Source of the DNA: Pelagibacteraceae bacterium AG-313-A04
GTDB lineage: Bacteria; Pseudomonadota; Alphaproteobacteria; Pelagibacterales; Pelagibacteraceae
NCBI GenBank assembly: GCA_003284275.1
Contig: QBVU01000003.1
Coordinates: 56,818 to 120,817, forward strand
Length of the DNA stretch: 64,000 bases
Reading direction: 5' to 3'
The notes beneath the pieces were generated by a model that saw only the letters and a program-made list of their open reading frames with translations, was not told the origin of the DNA and did not search any database. The position numbers were made by a program, and so were the translations under genes. Shown one piece after another: positions 8,146-17,241 of the stretch (positions are counted from its first letter, which is position 1; each line of letters opens with the position of its first letter).

Positions 8146-9840
8146 ATGTTTTTATCAAAAATTAAATTATTGAAGAGTATAAAACTAGTTTTTTTTGTCA
8201 TTATTATTTTATACACATCCCAAGTAAAATCGTTGGATAAGTTTAATAACGCAAGTAATATTTCAGACTATTTTACTGGGGTGCTATCACTTTATGAGAA
8301 TGAATACGATGAATCATTCAAATTTTTAAGAAAACTTAATGGGTTAGAGTCGAGTCATCCTGATTACTCTGTAAAATACATTTATTCACTTGTTAATTCA
8401 GGTAATTTGAGAGAAGCATACAATTACTCCAAAAAACTTGAAAAAAAAAATTTAGCTACTTTTGAGAGCTATCTGGTGATAGGAGTATATTACTTAAAGA
8501 TTTCAAAGTTAGATTTTGCTAAAGAATATTTTTTGAAAGCAAAAAAAACAAAAAGGTCAGTTCTGAATAATTATGTTTCAGAATCATTATATAATTGGGC
8601 TAACCTACCAACTAAGAACTTAAGCGATGCCACATCAGAAACAAAAAAATTAGATGAAAGATTTGAAAATTTTAAAAACATTCAAAATGTTTTACTTAAT
8701 TGTTATTTCAATAGTCCAAATACAAAAAATTTATATGTAAAACTAACATCAAACAAAAAAACAGATTTTTCGCGTTATAATTATTTTCACGCAATTTACG
8801 AAAAAAATCTTGGAAATATTAGTGAAGCAATAAATATCGTAAAATCCTCCCTTAAATCCTACCCAAGAAATTTAATACTAAATCAATTAAAGTTAGATTT
8901 GATTGATAATAAAAATATATCTTCATTTAGCTGTAAAAGTGAGTCGCATGTCAGTGCAGAGATACTTTATATAACTGCTAACGCCTTATCATCACAATCG
9001 ATTTTTCCTATATCAAATTTCTATTTAAATTTAGCAAAATCCTTAAATGAGAACTTTCATTCCTATGATACTTTAATGGCAGAAAATTATTATAATACTG
9101 GCAATTCGAAAAAGGCAAATAAAATATACTTATCATTAAGCAAAAAAGGTGAAGCATTTAAGTGGCATGCATCTAAGCAGCTTGCAAAAATTTATATACA
9201 AGATGATGATAAAGAAAGAGCGATCAAGACCCTTGAAAAGGCTTACAATGGTTTAGATCAAAAAGAAATTTATGAAATTTTCGACTATGCTGAATTCTTA
9301 AAAAATAACGAACAATTTAAAGACTCAATTTTTTTTTATACAAAAGTGATAGATGGAGTTGAAAAAAAAGATCCTTTATATGCTGAGTCAAAAGATGGAA
9401 GAGGTGTTGCATATGAGAGAATTGGAGAATGGGAAAAAGCTGAAAAAGATTTATTATCCTCTTTAGAAGCAAATCCTGATCAAGCTTATGTTATAAATTA
9501 TTTAGCTTACACCTGGATTGAAAAAGGATTGAAAATTGAAAAGTCGCTCAACATGTTAGAAAAAGCGAACAAGCTTAGATCAAATGATCCTTACATTACA
9601 GACTCGCTTGGCTGGGCTTTATACAAACTTAAGAGGTATAAGGAGGCTAAAGATTTTTTACAGCTAGCTGTAAGATTATTGCCGGGAGATCCTATTGTTA
9701 ATGATCATTATGGCGATGCTTTATGGAAGAATGGTAAAGAAATTCAGGCAAGATATTATTGGAATTTTGTTTTGAATCTTGAAAAAACCGAGCCAGATCT
9801 TAAAAAAAATATTGAAAAAAAATTATTAAAAGGCCTATAA
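8146..9840 (+). CDS. Exported tetratricopeptide-repeat protein
   Basis: A 564-residue protein starting with a basic and hydrophobic segment (about 8-24, LKSIKLVFFVIIILY) that looks like a signal peptide or anchor, followed by helical repeats. The C-terminal third has clear TPR units (for example GVAYERIGEWEKAEKDLLSSL and DSLGWALYKLKRYKEAKDFL). Alphaproteobacteria often carry such a TPR protein just before ispE. It probably acts as a periplasmic or envelope scaffold; no enzymatic motif is seen. There is no lipobox Cys. ispE follows after 3 bases, so the two are likely cotranscribed. Confidence 0.8.
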   Translation: MFLSKIKLLKSIKLVFFVIIILYTSQVKSLDKFNNASNISDYFTGVLSLYENEYDESFKFLRKLNGLESSHPDYSVKYIYSLVNSGNLREAYNYSKKLEKKNLATFESYLVIGVYYLKISKLDFAKEYFLKAKKTKRSVLNNYVSESLYNWANLPTKNLSDATSETKKLDERFENFKNIQNVLLNCYFNSPNTKNLYVKLTSNKKTDFSRYNYFHAIYEKNLGNISEAINIVKSSLKSYPRNLILNQLKLDLIDNKNISSFSCKSESHVSAEILYITANALSSQSIFPISNFYLNLAKSLNENFHSYDTLMAENYYNTGNSKKANKIYLSLSKKGEAFKWHASKQLAKIYIQDDDKERAIKTLEKAYNGLDQKEIYEIFDYAEFLKNNEQFKDSIFFYTKVIDGVEKKDPLYAESKDGRGVAYERIGEWEKAEKDLLSSLEANPDQAYVINYLAYTWIEKGLKIEKSLNMLEKANKLRSNDPYITDSLGWALYKLKRYKEAKDFLQLAVRLLPGDPIVNDHYGDALWKNGKEIQARYYWNFVLNLEKTEPDLKKNIEKKLLKGL

Positions 9841-9843
9841 TTT

Positions 9844-10680
9844 ATGGTCTTAAATTCTTATTCAAAAATTAATTTATCGTTATTAGTAAATTCTAAAAAT
9901 AAAAATAGATTTCACAATATACAATCTTATTTTTGCTTAATAAGCCTAAAAGATAGAATTAAAATTAAGAAAATTAATAAAAAAAAAGATATAATTAATT
10001 TTGAAGGTTCTTTTGCTAAATTTATAAATAAAAAAAATAATTCTATTAAAAATCTACTTATTTTATTAAGAAAATTGAAACTAACTTCATCATATTATTC
10101 AATCTCAATAGAAAAAAAAATTCCCGTTTTTGCTGGCTTAGGAGGAGGGACAAGCAATGCTGTCTCAATAATAAGATATATTGTGAAGACTGAAATAAAA
10201 AAAAAAAATATAGATCAAATCGAAAAAAAAATTGGCACTGATTTAAAGCTTTTTTTTTATAAGCAAGGCTTTTTAAAAAATTTAAGATCGATTGTTGATT
10301 TAAATACTAACCATAAATTCTATTTTGTTTTAATAAAACCCTCTTTTAAGTGCTCTACTAAAGAAATTTATTCCAAAGTTAAAAAATATTCGAAAAGAAC
10401 GACAATAATTAAAAAAGATATTACCAATAAAAAAGCGTTTTTAAATCTTTTATCTAATACTAGAAATGATTTACAATCAGTTGTTGAAAACAAATACCCT
10501 CAAATAAAAAAGATTATTTATGAAATAGGCATTCAAAAAGGTTGCTCTTTTTCAAGAATGACAGGTTCCGGTTCAGTTTGCTATGGATTATTTGATGATC
10601 AAAATTCTGCAAAAAAAGCCTTAAATAAATTAAAAATTAAATATCCAAAATTTTGGATCTCGTTAGCAAAAACTGTTTAA
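9844..10680 (+). CDS. ispE: 4-diphosphocytidyl-2-C-methyl-D-erythritol kinase
   Basis: GHMP kinase of the MEP isoprenoid pathway that phosphorylates CDP-methylerythritol. Visible features: the N-terminal SYSKINLSLLV with the catalytic Lys, the ATP-binding loop PVFAGLGGGTSNA near 95-107, and the C-terminal MTGSGSVCYGLF. The 278-residue length is normal. Much of the middle is diverged and very Lys/Asn/Ile-rich, in line with the AT-rich genome. It follows the TPR gene by 3 bases and ends 36 bases before tRNA-Gln. Confidence 0.92.
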   Translation: MVLNSYSKINLSLLVNSKNKNRFHNIQSYFCLISLKDRIKIKKINKKKDIINFEGSFAKFINKKNNSIKNLLILLRKLKLTSSYYSISIEKKIPVFAGLGGGTSNAVSIIRYIVKTEIKKKNIDQIEKKIGTDLKLFFYKQGFLKNLRSIVDLNTNHKFYFVLIKPSFKCSTKEIYSKVKKYSKRTTIIKKDITNKKAFLNLLSNTRNDLQSVVENKYPQIKKIIYEIGIQKGCSFSRMTGSGSVCYGLFDDQNSAKKALNKLKIKYPKFWISLAKTV

Positions 10681-10689
10681 TTTTTGTGA

Positions 10690-10700
10690 TTTATGATATA
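10690..10700 (+). promoter_or_regulatory. Putative tRNA promoter -10 element upstream of tRNA-Gln
   Basis: TTTATGATATA is found 16 bases before the tRNA, and the identical 11-mer stands 13 bases before the CAT tRNA at 45872. It contains TATGAT, a plausible -10 hexamer that would start transcription close to the tRNA 5' end. No clear -35 hexamer stands at the right distance; any upstream element would lie inside the end of ispE. Confidence 0.4.
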
Positions 10701-10716
10701 TCAAATTGCTTAGTAT

Positions 10717-10790
10717 TGGGGCATAGCCAAGCGGTAAGGCAGCGGTTTTTGATACCGCCATCCTAGGTTCGAATCCTAGTGCCCCAGCCA
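10717..10790 (+). tRNA. tRNA-Gln (TTG)
   Basis: Cloverleaf read by eye: acceptor TGGGGCA pairs with TGCCCCA, D arm GCCAAGCGGTAAGGC, anticodon stem GCGGT/ACCGC with loop TTTTGAT giving anticodon TTG, and a T arm containing GGTTCGAATCC. Discriminator G is followed by an encoded CCA (10788-10790). Its 3' end is only 6 bases before the cca start codon. Confidence 0.95.
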
Positions 10791-10796
10791 TAAACT

Positions 10797-12056
10797 ATGT
10801 TGGAAAAAAGTCTTACTTTACTGAAAAAGATAAAAAGAAATTTTTTTCCTTTTTACAAAGACAAAGAGTTGAAATTTGTTTTTCAAAAACTTCAAGAAGG
10901 CTCACGCAGCGATAAAACGGTAGCAAGATTTGTAGGCGGTTGTGTAAGAAAATACCTTAACAATGATGAAGTTGATGATATTGATATAGCTACAATACTT
11001 AGTTGTAATGAAATTAAAGAAAGATTTTATAACACAAAGTTTAATATTGTTGATACCGGTATCAAACATGGAACAGTAACACTTGTATCAAGGAAACATA
11101 AACTAGAAATCACCACATTAAGAAAAGATATTGAAACTGATGGAAGGCATGCGGAGATTGAATATACTGATGATTGGAAAGTCGACTCTGAGAGAAGAGA
11201 TTTTACAATTAATGCAATCTATCTGGATATAAATGGAAAAATTTTTGATCCACAAATGGGAACAGTTGATTTAAAAAATAATAACGTAAAATTTATTGGA
11301 GATCCTCAAAAAAGAATTGAGGAAGATTATTTACGTATTATCAGGTTTATAAGATTTAAAATAATGTATGACAGCCAAGTTGAAGCAACAACAAATAATG
11401 CTATTAAACAGAACTTAATTGGAATTAAAAAGATTTCTAAAGAAAGAATTTTAATAGAGCTATATAAAATTTTATCTTTAAAAAATTTTATAAATTTAAA
11501 TGAAACAAGCTACTTGAGGGAAATTTTTAGTTTGATATTTCCAGAGTTTGCAAATTTAAATCGTTTAAAAAGACTTAAAAAAATAGTTTCTATCTCAGAG
11601 ATTAGCCTAACATTACTGTTAGCTGTTCTATTAATTGATAAAGAAAATAATCATGAGTATTTTTCTCACAAGTATAATGTGTCGAATGATGTTCGATCAG
11701 AACTAAATTTATTAGCTAAAAATTTAAAATTAGTTAAGAGTAACAAAGATTTTTTTACCAATGATATAGAAAAGTATATCTATTTGAATAATAAAAACCA
11801 CTTACTGAATCTAAATATATTAAATTTCGCTTTAAATCCAAATTGTAGCCTAAAATTTTTTTCAGAAACATTGACAGCAATTTTAAAATCAAAAACACAT
11901 CAGTTCCATATAAATGGAAAGTATTTAATGGATAAGGGCATGAGAGAAGGAGTTTTATTGGGTAAAGTTTTGAGAAAAATTGAGGATGAATGGATAAATA
12001 ATAATTTTAATATTTCAAGTGAGAGAATTCAAGAAATAATCAAGCTAAATTCTTAA
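10797..12056 (+). CDS. cca: tRNA nucleotidyltransferase / poly(A) polymerase family protein
   Basis: Class II nucleotidyltransferase that adds or repairs tRNA 3' CCA, or adenylates RNA. The catalytic fold shows RFVGGCVRKYL (about 44-54) and the metal-binding DIDIAT (Asp61/Asp63), then the RRDFTINA motif and EEDYLRIIRFIRF typical of the family. The 419-residue length is normal for alphaproteobacterial CCA enzymes. CCA-adding enzyme versus poly(A) polymerase cannot be decided by eye; one such gene in a small genome usually does CCA work. The ATG is 6 bases after tRNA-Gln, leaving no room for a ribosome site outside the tRNA. The stop interlocks with the greA stop in TTAA (12053-12056). Confidence 0.88.
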   Translation: MLEKSLTLLKKIKRNFFPFYKDKELKFVFQKLQEGSRSDKTVARFVGGCVRKYLNNDEVDDIDIATILSCNEIKERFYNTKFNIVDTGIKHGTVTLVSRKHKLEITTLRKDIETDGRHAEIEYTDDWKVDSERRDFTINAIYLDINGKIFDPQMGTVDLKNNNVKFIGDPQKRIEEDYLRIIRFIRFKIMYDSQVEATTNNAIKQNLIGIKKISKERILIELYKILSLKNFINLNETSYLREIFSLIFPEFANLNRLKRLKKIVSISEISLTLLLAVLLIDKENNHEYFSHKYNVSNDVRSELNLLAKNLKLVKSNKDFFTNDIEKYIYLNNKNHLLNLNILNFALNPNCSLKFFSETLTAILKSKTHQFHINGKYLMDKGMREGVLLGKVLRKIEDEWINNNFNISSERIQEIIKLNS

Positions 12057-12529
12057 ATATATTCGACATCAAGCACTTCAAAATTTTTCTCCCCAGATGG
12101 CGTTTTTACAGTTACCATTTCATCTTTATCTTTTCCTATTAATGCTTTGCCAATTGGGCTTTTAAAAAAAATAAGATTTTTTTTAATATCAGCTTCGTCT
12201 TGCCCAACTAATTTATAATTAATAATTTTTTGAGTTTCTAAATCTTTCAATTTAACTGTTGATCCAAAAATAATTTTTCCGTTATTTTCAATTTTAGTAA
12301 CATCAATCACATTTGCTCTTGCAATTAGGTCATTGATAGCAACAATACGACTTTCAATTAACGCTTGCTGTTCTTTTGCTGCATGGTATTCAGCATTTTC
12401 TTTAAGATCACCATGAGACCTTGCTTCAGCGATAGCTTCTACAACTTTTGGTCTTTGAGTATTTTTAAGGTCTTCTAATTCTGTCTTTAAATTTTTAAGA
12501 CCATTTATTGTAATAGGTTCTTTTTCCAT
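12053..12529 (-). CDS. greA: Transcription elongation factor GreA
   Basis: Rescues backtracked RNA polymerase by stimulating transcript cleavage. At 158 residues it matches the family. The N-terminal coiled coil carries the conserved RPKVVEAIAEARSHGDLKEN tip with its acidic residues, followed by EYHAAKEQQ. The C-terminal FKBP-like domain has SPIGKALIGK. It lies 6 bases downstream of the TylF-type methyltransferase, at the end of the trmL-hemF-tylF run. Confidence 0.97.
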   Translation of the reverse strand: MEKEPITINGLKNLKTELEDLKNTQRPKVVEAIAEARSHGDLKENAEYHAAKEQQALIESRIVAINDLIARANVIDVTKIENNGKIIFGSTVKLKDLETQKIINYKLVGQDEADIKKNLIFFKSPIGKALIGKDKDEMVTVKTPSGEKNFEVLDVEYI

Positions 12530-12535
12530 AAATTT

Positions 12536-13318
12536 TTATCTCTTAAACAAATATCGAGAGGTAAAGTCTATTTTAAATAAATTCACATCTTTATTTTGAA
12601 AATACTCATCTACAGCTTTTTTCGATCCCTTCCAATATCCATAGTCATCTATAATCAAAATTCCATTTTTACTTAAAAGAGGAAAAAGAACTTCCAATTC
12701 AATTTTAGTGCTCTCATACCAATCTGTATCTAATCTTAACAAGCTAATTTTAGTAGGCAAATTTTTCTTAATTTTTAAAGTATTCTCTACTTCTCCCTTT
12801 ATGCATATTAAATTATCATTACTATCTGTATTCATTTCAAAGTTTTTTTTTACAGTTTCCAAGTCGCATTTACAAAAAAATATATTTTTTTCAGGGTCAA
12901 TTTTCTTTTTTTTAAGTGAGTTAATAATATCTTCAGCTTTTTCATTATTGATGTTTAAATCTGATTTACTTGGTTCACTTAATCCCGTGTAAGTATCGTA
13001 AGCAAATATTTTTCTATTATTTAACTTAAGTCTTTCGATCATTTTCTGAAATAAAATTAAATTTCCACCTTTCCACACACCACATTCAACAAAGTCACCA
13101 TCAATATTATCTATTTTGATTTGTTTAATTGCTTTCATTAAAAAAAACATTCTTTCAAATCCAGTCATAGAATATTTAGAAGCTATTTCTAAAGATTTTT
13201 TTTCGAATTCGCTAATTCCTACAAAATCATCATACCAGTTTTTTTTTTCTATTTTAATGAGTCTATATCCAAGTTTTTTGGATAAAGAATTTATAAGTTT
13301 AGCAAATTTATTTTTCAT
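12536..13318 (-). CDS. TylF/macrocin O-methyltransferase-family protein
   Basis: A 260-residue SAM-dependent methyltransferase of the TylF type. The family SAM-site segment is FVECGVWKGGNLILFQ (near 73-88), followed by DTYTGLSEPS, the metal-binding-type LLRLDTDWYESTKIELE and IIDDYGYWKGSKKAVDEYF. Family members methylate sugar hydroxyls on antibiotics, glycans or polysaccharides; the substrate here is unknown. It sits between hemF and greA with no extra spacing (ATG directly after the hemF stop). An O-antigen or glycan role is a guess. It is an uncommon neighbour for these housekeeping genes. Confidence 0.82.
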   Translation of the reverse strand: MKNKFAKLINSLSKKLGYRLIKIEKKNWYDDFVGISEFEKKSLEIASKYSMTGFERMFFLMKAIKQIKIDNIDGDFVECGVWKGGNLILFQKMIERLKLNNRKIFAYDTYTGLSEPSKSDLNINNEKAEDIINSLKKKKIDPEKNIFFCKCDLETVKKNFEMNTDSNDNLICIKGEVENTLKIKKNLPTKISLLRLDTDWYESTKIELEVLFPLLSKNGILIIDDYGYWKGSKKAVDEYFQNKDVNLFKIDFTSRYLFKR

Positions 13319-14143
13319 TTATTTCCATTTTGCCTCAGGTGGAAGTGACATTAAAATTGAGTCAATATTACCTCCTGAGTTTAATCCAAATTTTGTTCCT
13401 CTATCATATAATAAGTTAAATTCTACGTATCTTCCTCTTTTAAATAACTGTTTTTCTTTATCTTTTCTGGAGTATCTTAATTTTCTTTTTCTCTTTATTA
13501 TTTTGTTAGAAATATTAATAAAAGTTATCCCAAGTTCTCTTACAAATTTAAAATTTTTAATCCAATCTTTTGTCTCATAATCAAAAAATATACCCCCAAT
13601 TCCTCTAGCTTCTTTTCGGTGAGGTAAATAAAAATATTCGTCACACCACTTTTTATATTTTTTATAATCCTTTTTATTTTTTAAGCATACATTTTTTAAT
13701 TCATCATGAATTAATTTACTTTCTTTTCTATCTTCATGACTAGGTGTTGCATCCATTCCTCCACCAAACCATTCTTTAGAAGTAACAATAAATCTCGTAT
13801 TAAAATGCACAGCTGGAATTTTTGGGTTTTTCATATGAGCCACTACTGAAATGCCTGAAGCCCAATATTTACCCTTTTTTTCAGCTCCTAAAATCTTAGA
13901 TCTAAATTTTTTTGGAAATACTCCTGATACCGTTGATTTGTTAACTCCAACTTTATCGAAGATTTTACCTTCTGTTAAAAGATAAGAAGTTCCTCCGCCC
14001 TCAGATTTTTTTTTCTTTTTCCAATCTCTTTTTGTAAATTGCAACTTATTGTTTTCAAGTTGTTCAAATGATTTACAAATTTGCATTTGCAAATAGGAGA
14101 ACCAACTGTCTGTCATTTTTTTTCTAAATTCTGAATTAATCAT
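13319..14143 (-). CDS. hemF: Oxygen-dependent coproporphyrinogen III oxidase
   Basis: Converts coproporphyrinogen III to protoporphyrinogen IX in haem synthesis using O2. Diagnostic segments are VHFNTRFIV, WFGGGMDATP and YLPHRKEARGIGGIFFDY, plus the C-terminal LYDRGTKFGL. At 274 residues it is slightly short but complete. The aerobic enzyme fits a respiring marine bacterium and the neighbouring bc1 genes. Its start overlaps the trmL stop by one base. Confidence 0.97.
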   Translation of the reverse strand: MINSEFRKKMTDSWFSYLQMQICKSFEQLENNKLQFTKRDWKKKKKSEGGGTSYLLTEGKIFDKVGVNKSTVSGVFPKKFRSKILGAEKKGKYWASGISVVAHMKNPKIPAVHFNTRFIVTSKEWFGGGMDATPSHEDRKESKLIHDELKNVCLKNKKDYKKYKKWCDEYFYLPHRKEARGIGGIFFDYETKDWIKNFKFVRELGITFINISNKIIKRKRKLRYSRKDKEKQLFKRGRYVEFNLLYDRGTKFGLNSGGNIDSILMSLPPEAKWK

Positions 14144-14592
14144 TATTTCAATAAGTTATTCTGCCTAAGTGCTTCTGCCGAAATTATAGCTACACTCATA
14201 GCAACATTAAGTGATCGAGTTTTTTTGTTTATTGGAACTTTAATTCTATTTTTAATAGTTTTATGTAAATTTTCAGGTACTCCAGCACTTTCTCTACCAA
14301 ATAACATCATATCATTCTTTTTAAATTTAAATTTATGATAATATTTTTTTGCTTTAGTTGTCATTAAAACTATTCTTTTATCTTTATTTTTTTTCAGAAA
14401 AGCATCATAGTCTTCATATCTAAATATTTTGCTCACATTCATATAGTCCATCACCACTCTTTTAAATCTAGTGTCGTGTAAATTAAAGCCACAAGGTTCA
14501 ATAATATGAATTTTAAGATTTAAACAGGCTCCTAATCTTATTATTGCAGCAGTATTTTGGGGAATATCAGGTTTATAAAGAGCTATGTGCAT
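14143..14592 (-). CDS. trmL: tRNA (cytidine/uridine-34-2'-O)-methyltransferase TrmL (SPOUT)
   Basis: SPOUT-fold methyltransferase that modifies the wobble ribose of tRNA-Leu. It begins HIALYKPDIPQNTAAIIRLGACL, and ends with the knotted SAM-site region MLFGRESAGVP and IPINKKTRSLNVAMSVAI, as expected for TrmL. I use the ATG at 14592 (149 aa) rather than the upstream GTG at 14601, since family members begin at this point. It is the first gene of a leftward run trmL-hemF-tylF-greA and divergent from petA. Confidence 0.93.
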   Translation of the reverse strand: MHIALYKPDIPQNTAAIIRLGACLNLKIHIIEPCGFNLHDTRFKRVVMDYMNVSKIFRYEDYDAFLKKNKDKRIVLMTTKAKKYYHKFKFKKNDMMLFGRESAGVPENLHKTIKNRIKVPINKKTRSLNVAMSVAIISAEALRQNNLLK

Positions 14593-14681
14593 TATTATCA
14601 CTTGAATTATGTGTCATTCTGACCCTAGAGTATTTAAAAACATAGTTTAAATATTTAAATACATTATAAACACAAACTTTA

Positions 14682-15203
14682 ATGAGCAAAGAAGAAAAGA
14701 AAGTAAATCGAAGAGATTTTTTATTTACAGCTAGTTACGCTATTGGAGCAGTAGGAGTCGGAGCAGTAATTTGGCCAATGATAGACCAAATGAATCCAGA
14801 TAAAGCTCAACAAGCTTTAGCGACCACAGAAGTTGATATTAGTAGTATAGAACCTGGTAAATCTATTACTGTTTTATGGAGAGGAAAGCCAATATTTATA
14901 AAAAAAAGAACTTCAGAGGAAATAGCTGAGGCAAGGGCAGTAAAATTGGACGATTTGCCTGATCCTCAGAAAGATGAGGATAGAGTAAAAGCAGGAAAAG
15001 ATGAATGGTTGGTAATGCTAGGAGTATGTACACACCTTGGATGTGTTCCTCTAAAAGATAAAGGAGACTTCAATGGTTGGTTTTGTCCTTGCCATGGTTC
15101 ACATTACGATGTATCAGGCAGAATAAGAAAAGGGCCAGCTCCAACAAATATGGAAATACCAAAGTTTGAATTTGTTGATAGCAATACAATTAAAATAGGA
15201 TAA
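14682..15203 (+). CDS. petA: Ubiquinol-cytochrome c reductase Rieske iron-sulfur subunit
   Basis: The 2Fe-2S subunit of the cytochrome bc1 complex. A twin-arginine-type N-terminus (RRDFLF, 10-15) precedes one membrane helix (about 17-34). The cluster ligands are in CTHLGC (116-121) and CPCHGSH (135-141). The 173-residue length is typical. It is first in petABC, with an 89-base gap before it shared with divergent trmL in which I see no confident promoter. Confidence 0.97.
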   Translation: MSKEEKKVNRRDFLFTASYAIGAVGVGAVIWPMIDQMNPDKAQQALATTEVDISSIEPGKSITVLWRGKPIFIKKRTSEEIAEARAVKLDDLPDPQKDEDRVKAGKDEWLVMLGVCTHLGCVPLKDKGDFNGWFCPCHGSHYDVSGRIRKGPAPTNMEIPKFEFVDSNTIKIG

Positions 15204-15209
15204 AAAATT

Positions 15210-16469
15210 ATGAGTGAGCACGAATACGTACCAAAATCTAAAGCAGGAAAATGGTTTAATGACCGTTTACCTTTGCTCACGCTTGGAGCACATCTAACAG
15301 ATTACCCAACTCCCAAAAATTTAAACTACTGGTGGACCTTTGGTGGAATTTTAACTTTTTGTTTGATCACTCAAATAGTTACGGGAATTGTTTTAGCAAT
15401 GCATTACGTCGCTCATGCAGATTTGGCTTTTGCAAGTGTGGAACACATAATGAGAGATGTAAATTATGGTTGGCTAATAAGATATATTCATAGCAATGGT
15501 GCATCTATGTTTTTTCTAGCAGTATACATACACATTTTTAGATCTTTATTTTATGGATCATATAAGTCTCCAAGAGAAGTAATTTGGATAATTGGTCTTA
15601 TGATTTATTTATTAATGATGGCAGCAGCTTTCATGGGTTACGTTTTGCCTTGGGGTCAAATGAGCTTCTGGGGTGCTACAGTAATAACTAACTTGTTTAG
15701 TGCGATACCATTAGTTGGAGACAGTATTACAACTTGGTTATGGGGAGCATATTCTGTAGACAACCCAACACTAAACAGATTCTTTAGTTTACATTATTTA
15801 ATCCCTTTTTTAATTTTAGGACTAGTAGTCTTACATATTTGGGCTTTACATGTTCCAGGGAATAATAACCCTGTAGGGATTGATATAAAGAAACCCTCTA
15901 AAGATACTGTGCCATTCCATCCTTATATAACAATTAAAGACGCTTTCGCGCTTTTAGTGTTTATGATTATATTTGCTGGATTTGTATTTTTCACTCCTAA
16001 TGTTTTGGGTCATTCTGATAATTATATTCCAGCTAATCCGTTAGTAACACCAGCACATATAGTGCCAGAATGGTATTTATTACCTTTCTATGCAATCTTA
16101 AGATCTGTTCCAGATAAATTAGGTGGAGTGATTTTGATGTTTGGAGCAATCTTTATTTTATTTGTTTTACCGTGGCTTGATACCTCTAAAGTTAGATCGG
16201 CAGTATTCAGACCAATATACAGACAATTTTATTGGATATTTGTTTTAGACGTTTTAATGCTTGGTTATGTTGGTGCGATGCCAGCTGAAGGAATTTACTT
16301 AGTATTAGCTAGAGTTGGAACTATTTACTATTTTGCTCATTTTATTATTGTAATGCCAGTAGTCGGATTATTAGAGAAAACAGATCCGGTTCCTATGAGC
16401 ATCTCCGAGCCAGTATTAACAGGAGGAGCAGAACCATCTTTAGCTAGGAAGGTTAATGATAAAGTTTAA
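15210..16469 (+). CDS. petB: Cytochrome b of the bc1 complex
   Basis: Membrane subunit carrying the two b haems and the quinol sites. Eight or so hydrophobic helices are visible. Haem-ligand regions include [12 protein letters not shown] and [21 protein letters not shown]. The Qo loop [14 protein letters not shown] carries the PEWY motif. At 419 residues it is standard for an alphaproteobacterial fused cytochrome b. It starts 6 bases after petA, and its last 14 bases overlap petC. Confidence 0.98.
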   Translation: MSEHEYVPKSKAGKWFNDRLPLLTLGAHLTDYPTPKNLNYWWTFGGILTFCLITQIVTGIVLAMHYVAHADLAFASVEHIMRDVNYGWLIRYIHSNGASMFFLAVYIHIFRSLFYGSYKSPREVIWIIGLMIYLLMMAAAFMGYVLPWGQMSFWGATVITNLFSAIPLVGDSITTWLWGAYSVDNPTLNRFFSLHYLIPFLILGLVVLHIWALHVPGNNNPVGIDIKKPSKDTVPFHPYITIKDAFALLVFMIIFAGFVFFTPNVLGHSDNYIPANPLVTPAHIVPEWYLLPFYAILRSVPDKLGGVILMFGAIFILFVLPWLDTSKVRSAVFRPIYRQFYWIFVLDVLMLGYVGAMPAEGIYLVLARVGTIYYFAHFIIVMPVVGLLEKTDPVPMSISEPVLTGGAEPSLARKVNDKV

Positions 16470-17241
16470 TATAAAATTACTTGTATTACCTTTTTTTTTA
16501 TTACTTATCTCACTCAGACCACTACAAAGCGCTGAAATGGTGGATCCAATTAAAGTGGATTGGAGTTTTAAAGGTTTAACAGGGACTTTTGATAGAGCAT
16601 CACTTCAAAGAGGTTTTCAAGTTTATAAAGAAGTCTGCGCTTCTTGCCACTCAATGCAATATCTTAGCTATAGAAATTTAGGAGAGCCTGGCGGACCCGA
16701 GTTTTCAGAACAAGAAGTAAAAGCTATTGCTGCTAGTTTCGAAATAGAGGATGGTCCAGATTCTCAAGGAGAAATGTTTACTCGACCAGGAAAACCCTCA
16801 GATAAATTTAAAAGCCCATACCCAAATATTCAGGCAGCAACAGCTGCTAATGGTGGGGCATACCCTCCTGATATGTCAGTTTTAGTTAAAGCAAGAAAAG
16901 GAGGAGCTAATTACATTTATTCAGTTCTAGTCGGTTACGAAGACCCTCCACCAGGTGTAACTCTTGATGACGGTGTTTATTACAATAAATATATGGCCGG
17001 TAATAAGATAAAAATGCCAAATAATTTAATGGATGGCCTAGTTGAATATGCAGATGGCACCGAGTCTACGGTTGATCAAATGGCTAAAGACGTAACAACT
17101 TTTTTAGCTTGGGCTGCTGAACCTGAATTAGAAGAAAGACACAGAACAGGTGTAAAAGTAATTATTTATTTAATACTATTAACAACTTTAGTTTATCTAA
17201 GTATGAAGAAAATTTGGTCACGGGTTGACACGGAAGTATAA
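16456..17241 (+). CDS. petC: Cytochrome c1 of the bc1 complex
   Basis: Periplasmic membrane-anchored c-type cytochrome that passes electrons from the Rieske centre to cytochrome c. A signal peptide (1 to about 26) precedes the haem site [15 protein letters not shown] (Cys61, Cys64, His65). A single C-terminal anchor (about 233-252, [16 protein letters not shown]) follows. The axial Met is probably in [10 protein letters not shown] or [14 protein letters not shown]. It overlaps petB by 14 bases and its end overlaps the convergent ychF by 24 bases. Confidence 0.97.
   Translation: MIKFNIKLLVLPFFLLLISLRPLQSAEMVDPIKVDWSFKGLTGTFDRASLQRGFQVYKEVCASCHSMQYLSYRNLGEPGGPEFSEQEVKAIAASFEIEDGPDSQGEMFTRPGKPSDKFKSPYPNIQAATAANGGAYPPDMSVLVKARKGGANYIYSVLVGYEDPPPGVTLDDGVYYNKYMAGNKIKMPNNLMDGLVEYADGTESTVDQMAKDVTTFLAWAAEPELEERHRTGVKVIIYLILLTTLVYLSMKKIWSRVDTEV

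Noticed and set aside
8139-8216. Longer N-terminus of the uracil glycosylase
   Set aside because: It would overlap the divergent TPR gene by about 70 bases, and the added residues are low-complexity.
14602-14681. Promoter for petABC in the trmL-petA gap
   Set aside because: Several AT-rich hexamers are present, but no -35/-10 pair with proper spacing stands out from background.
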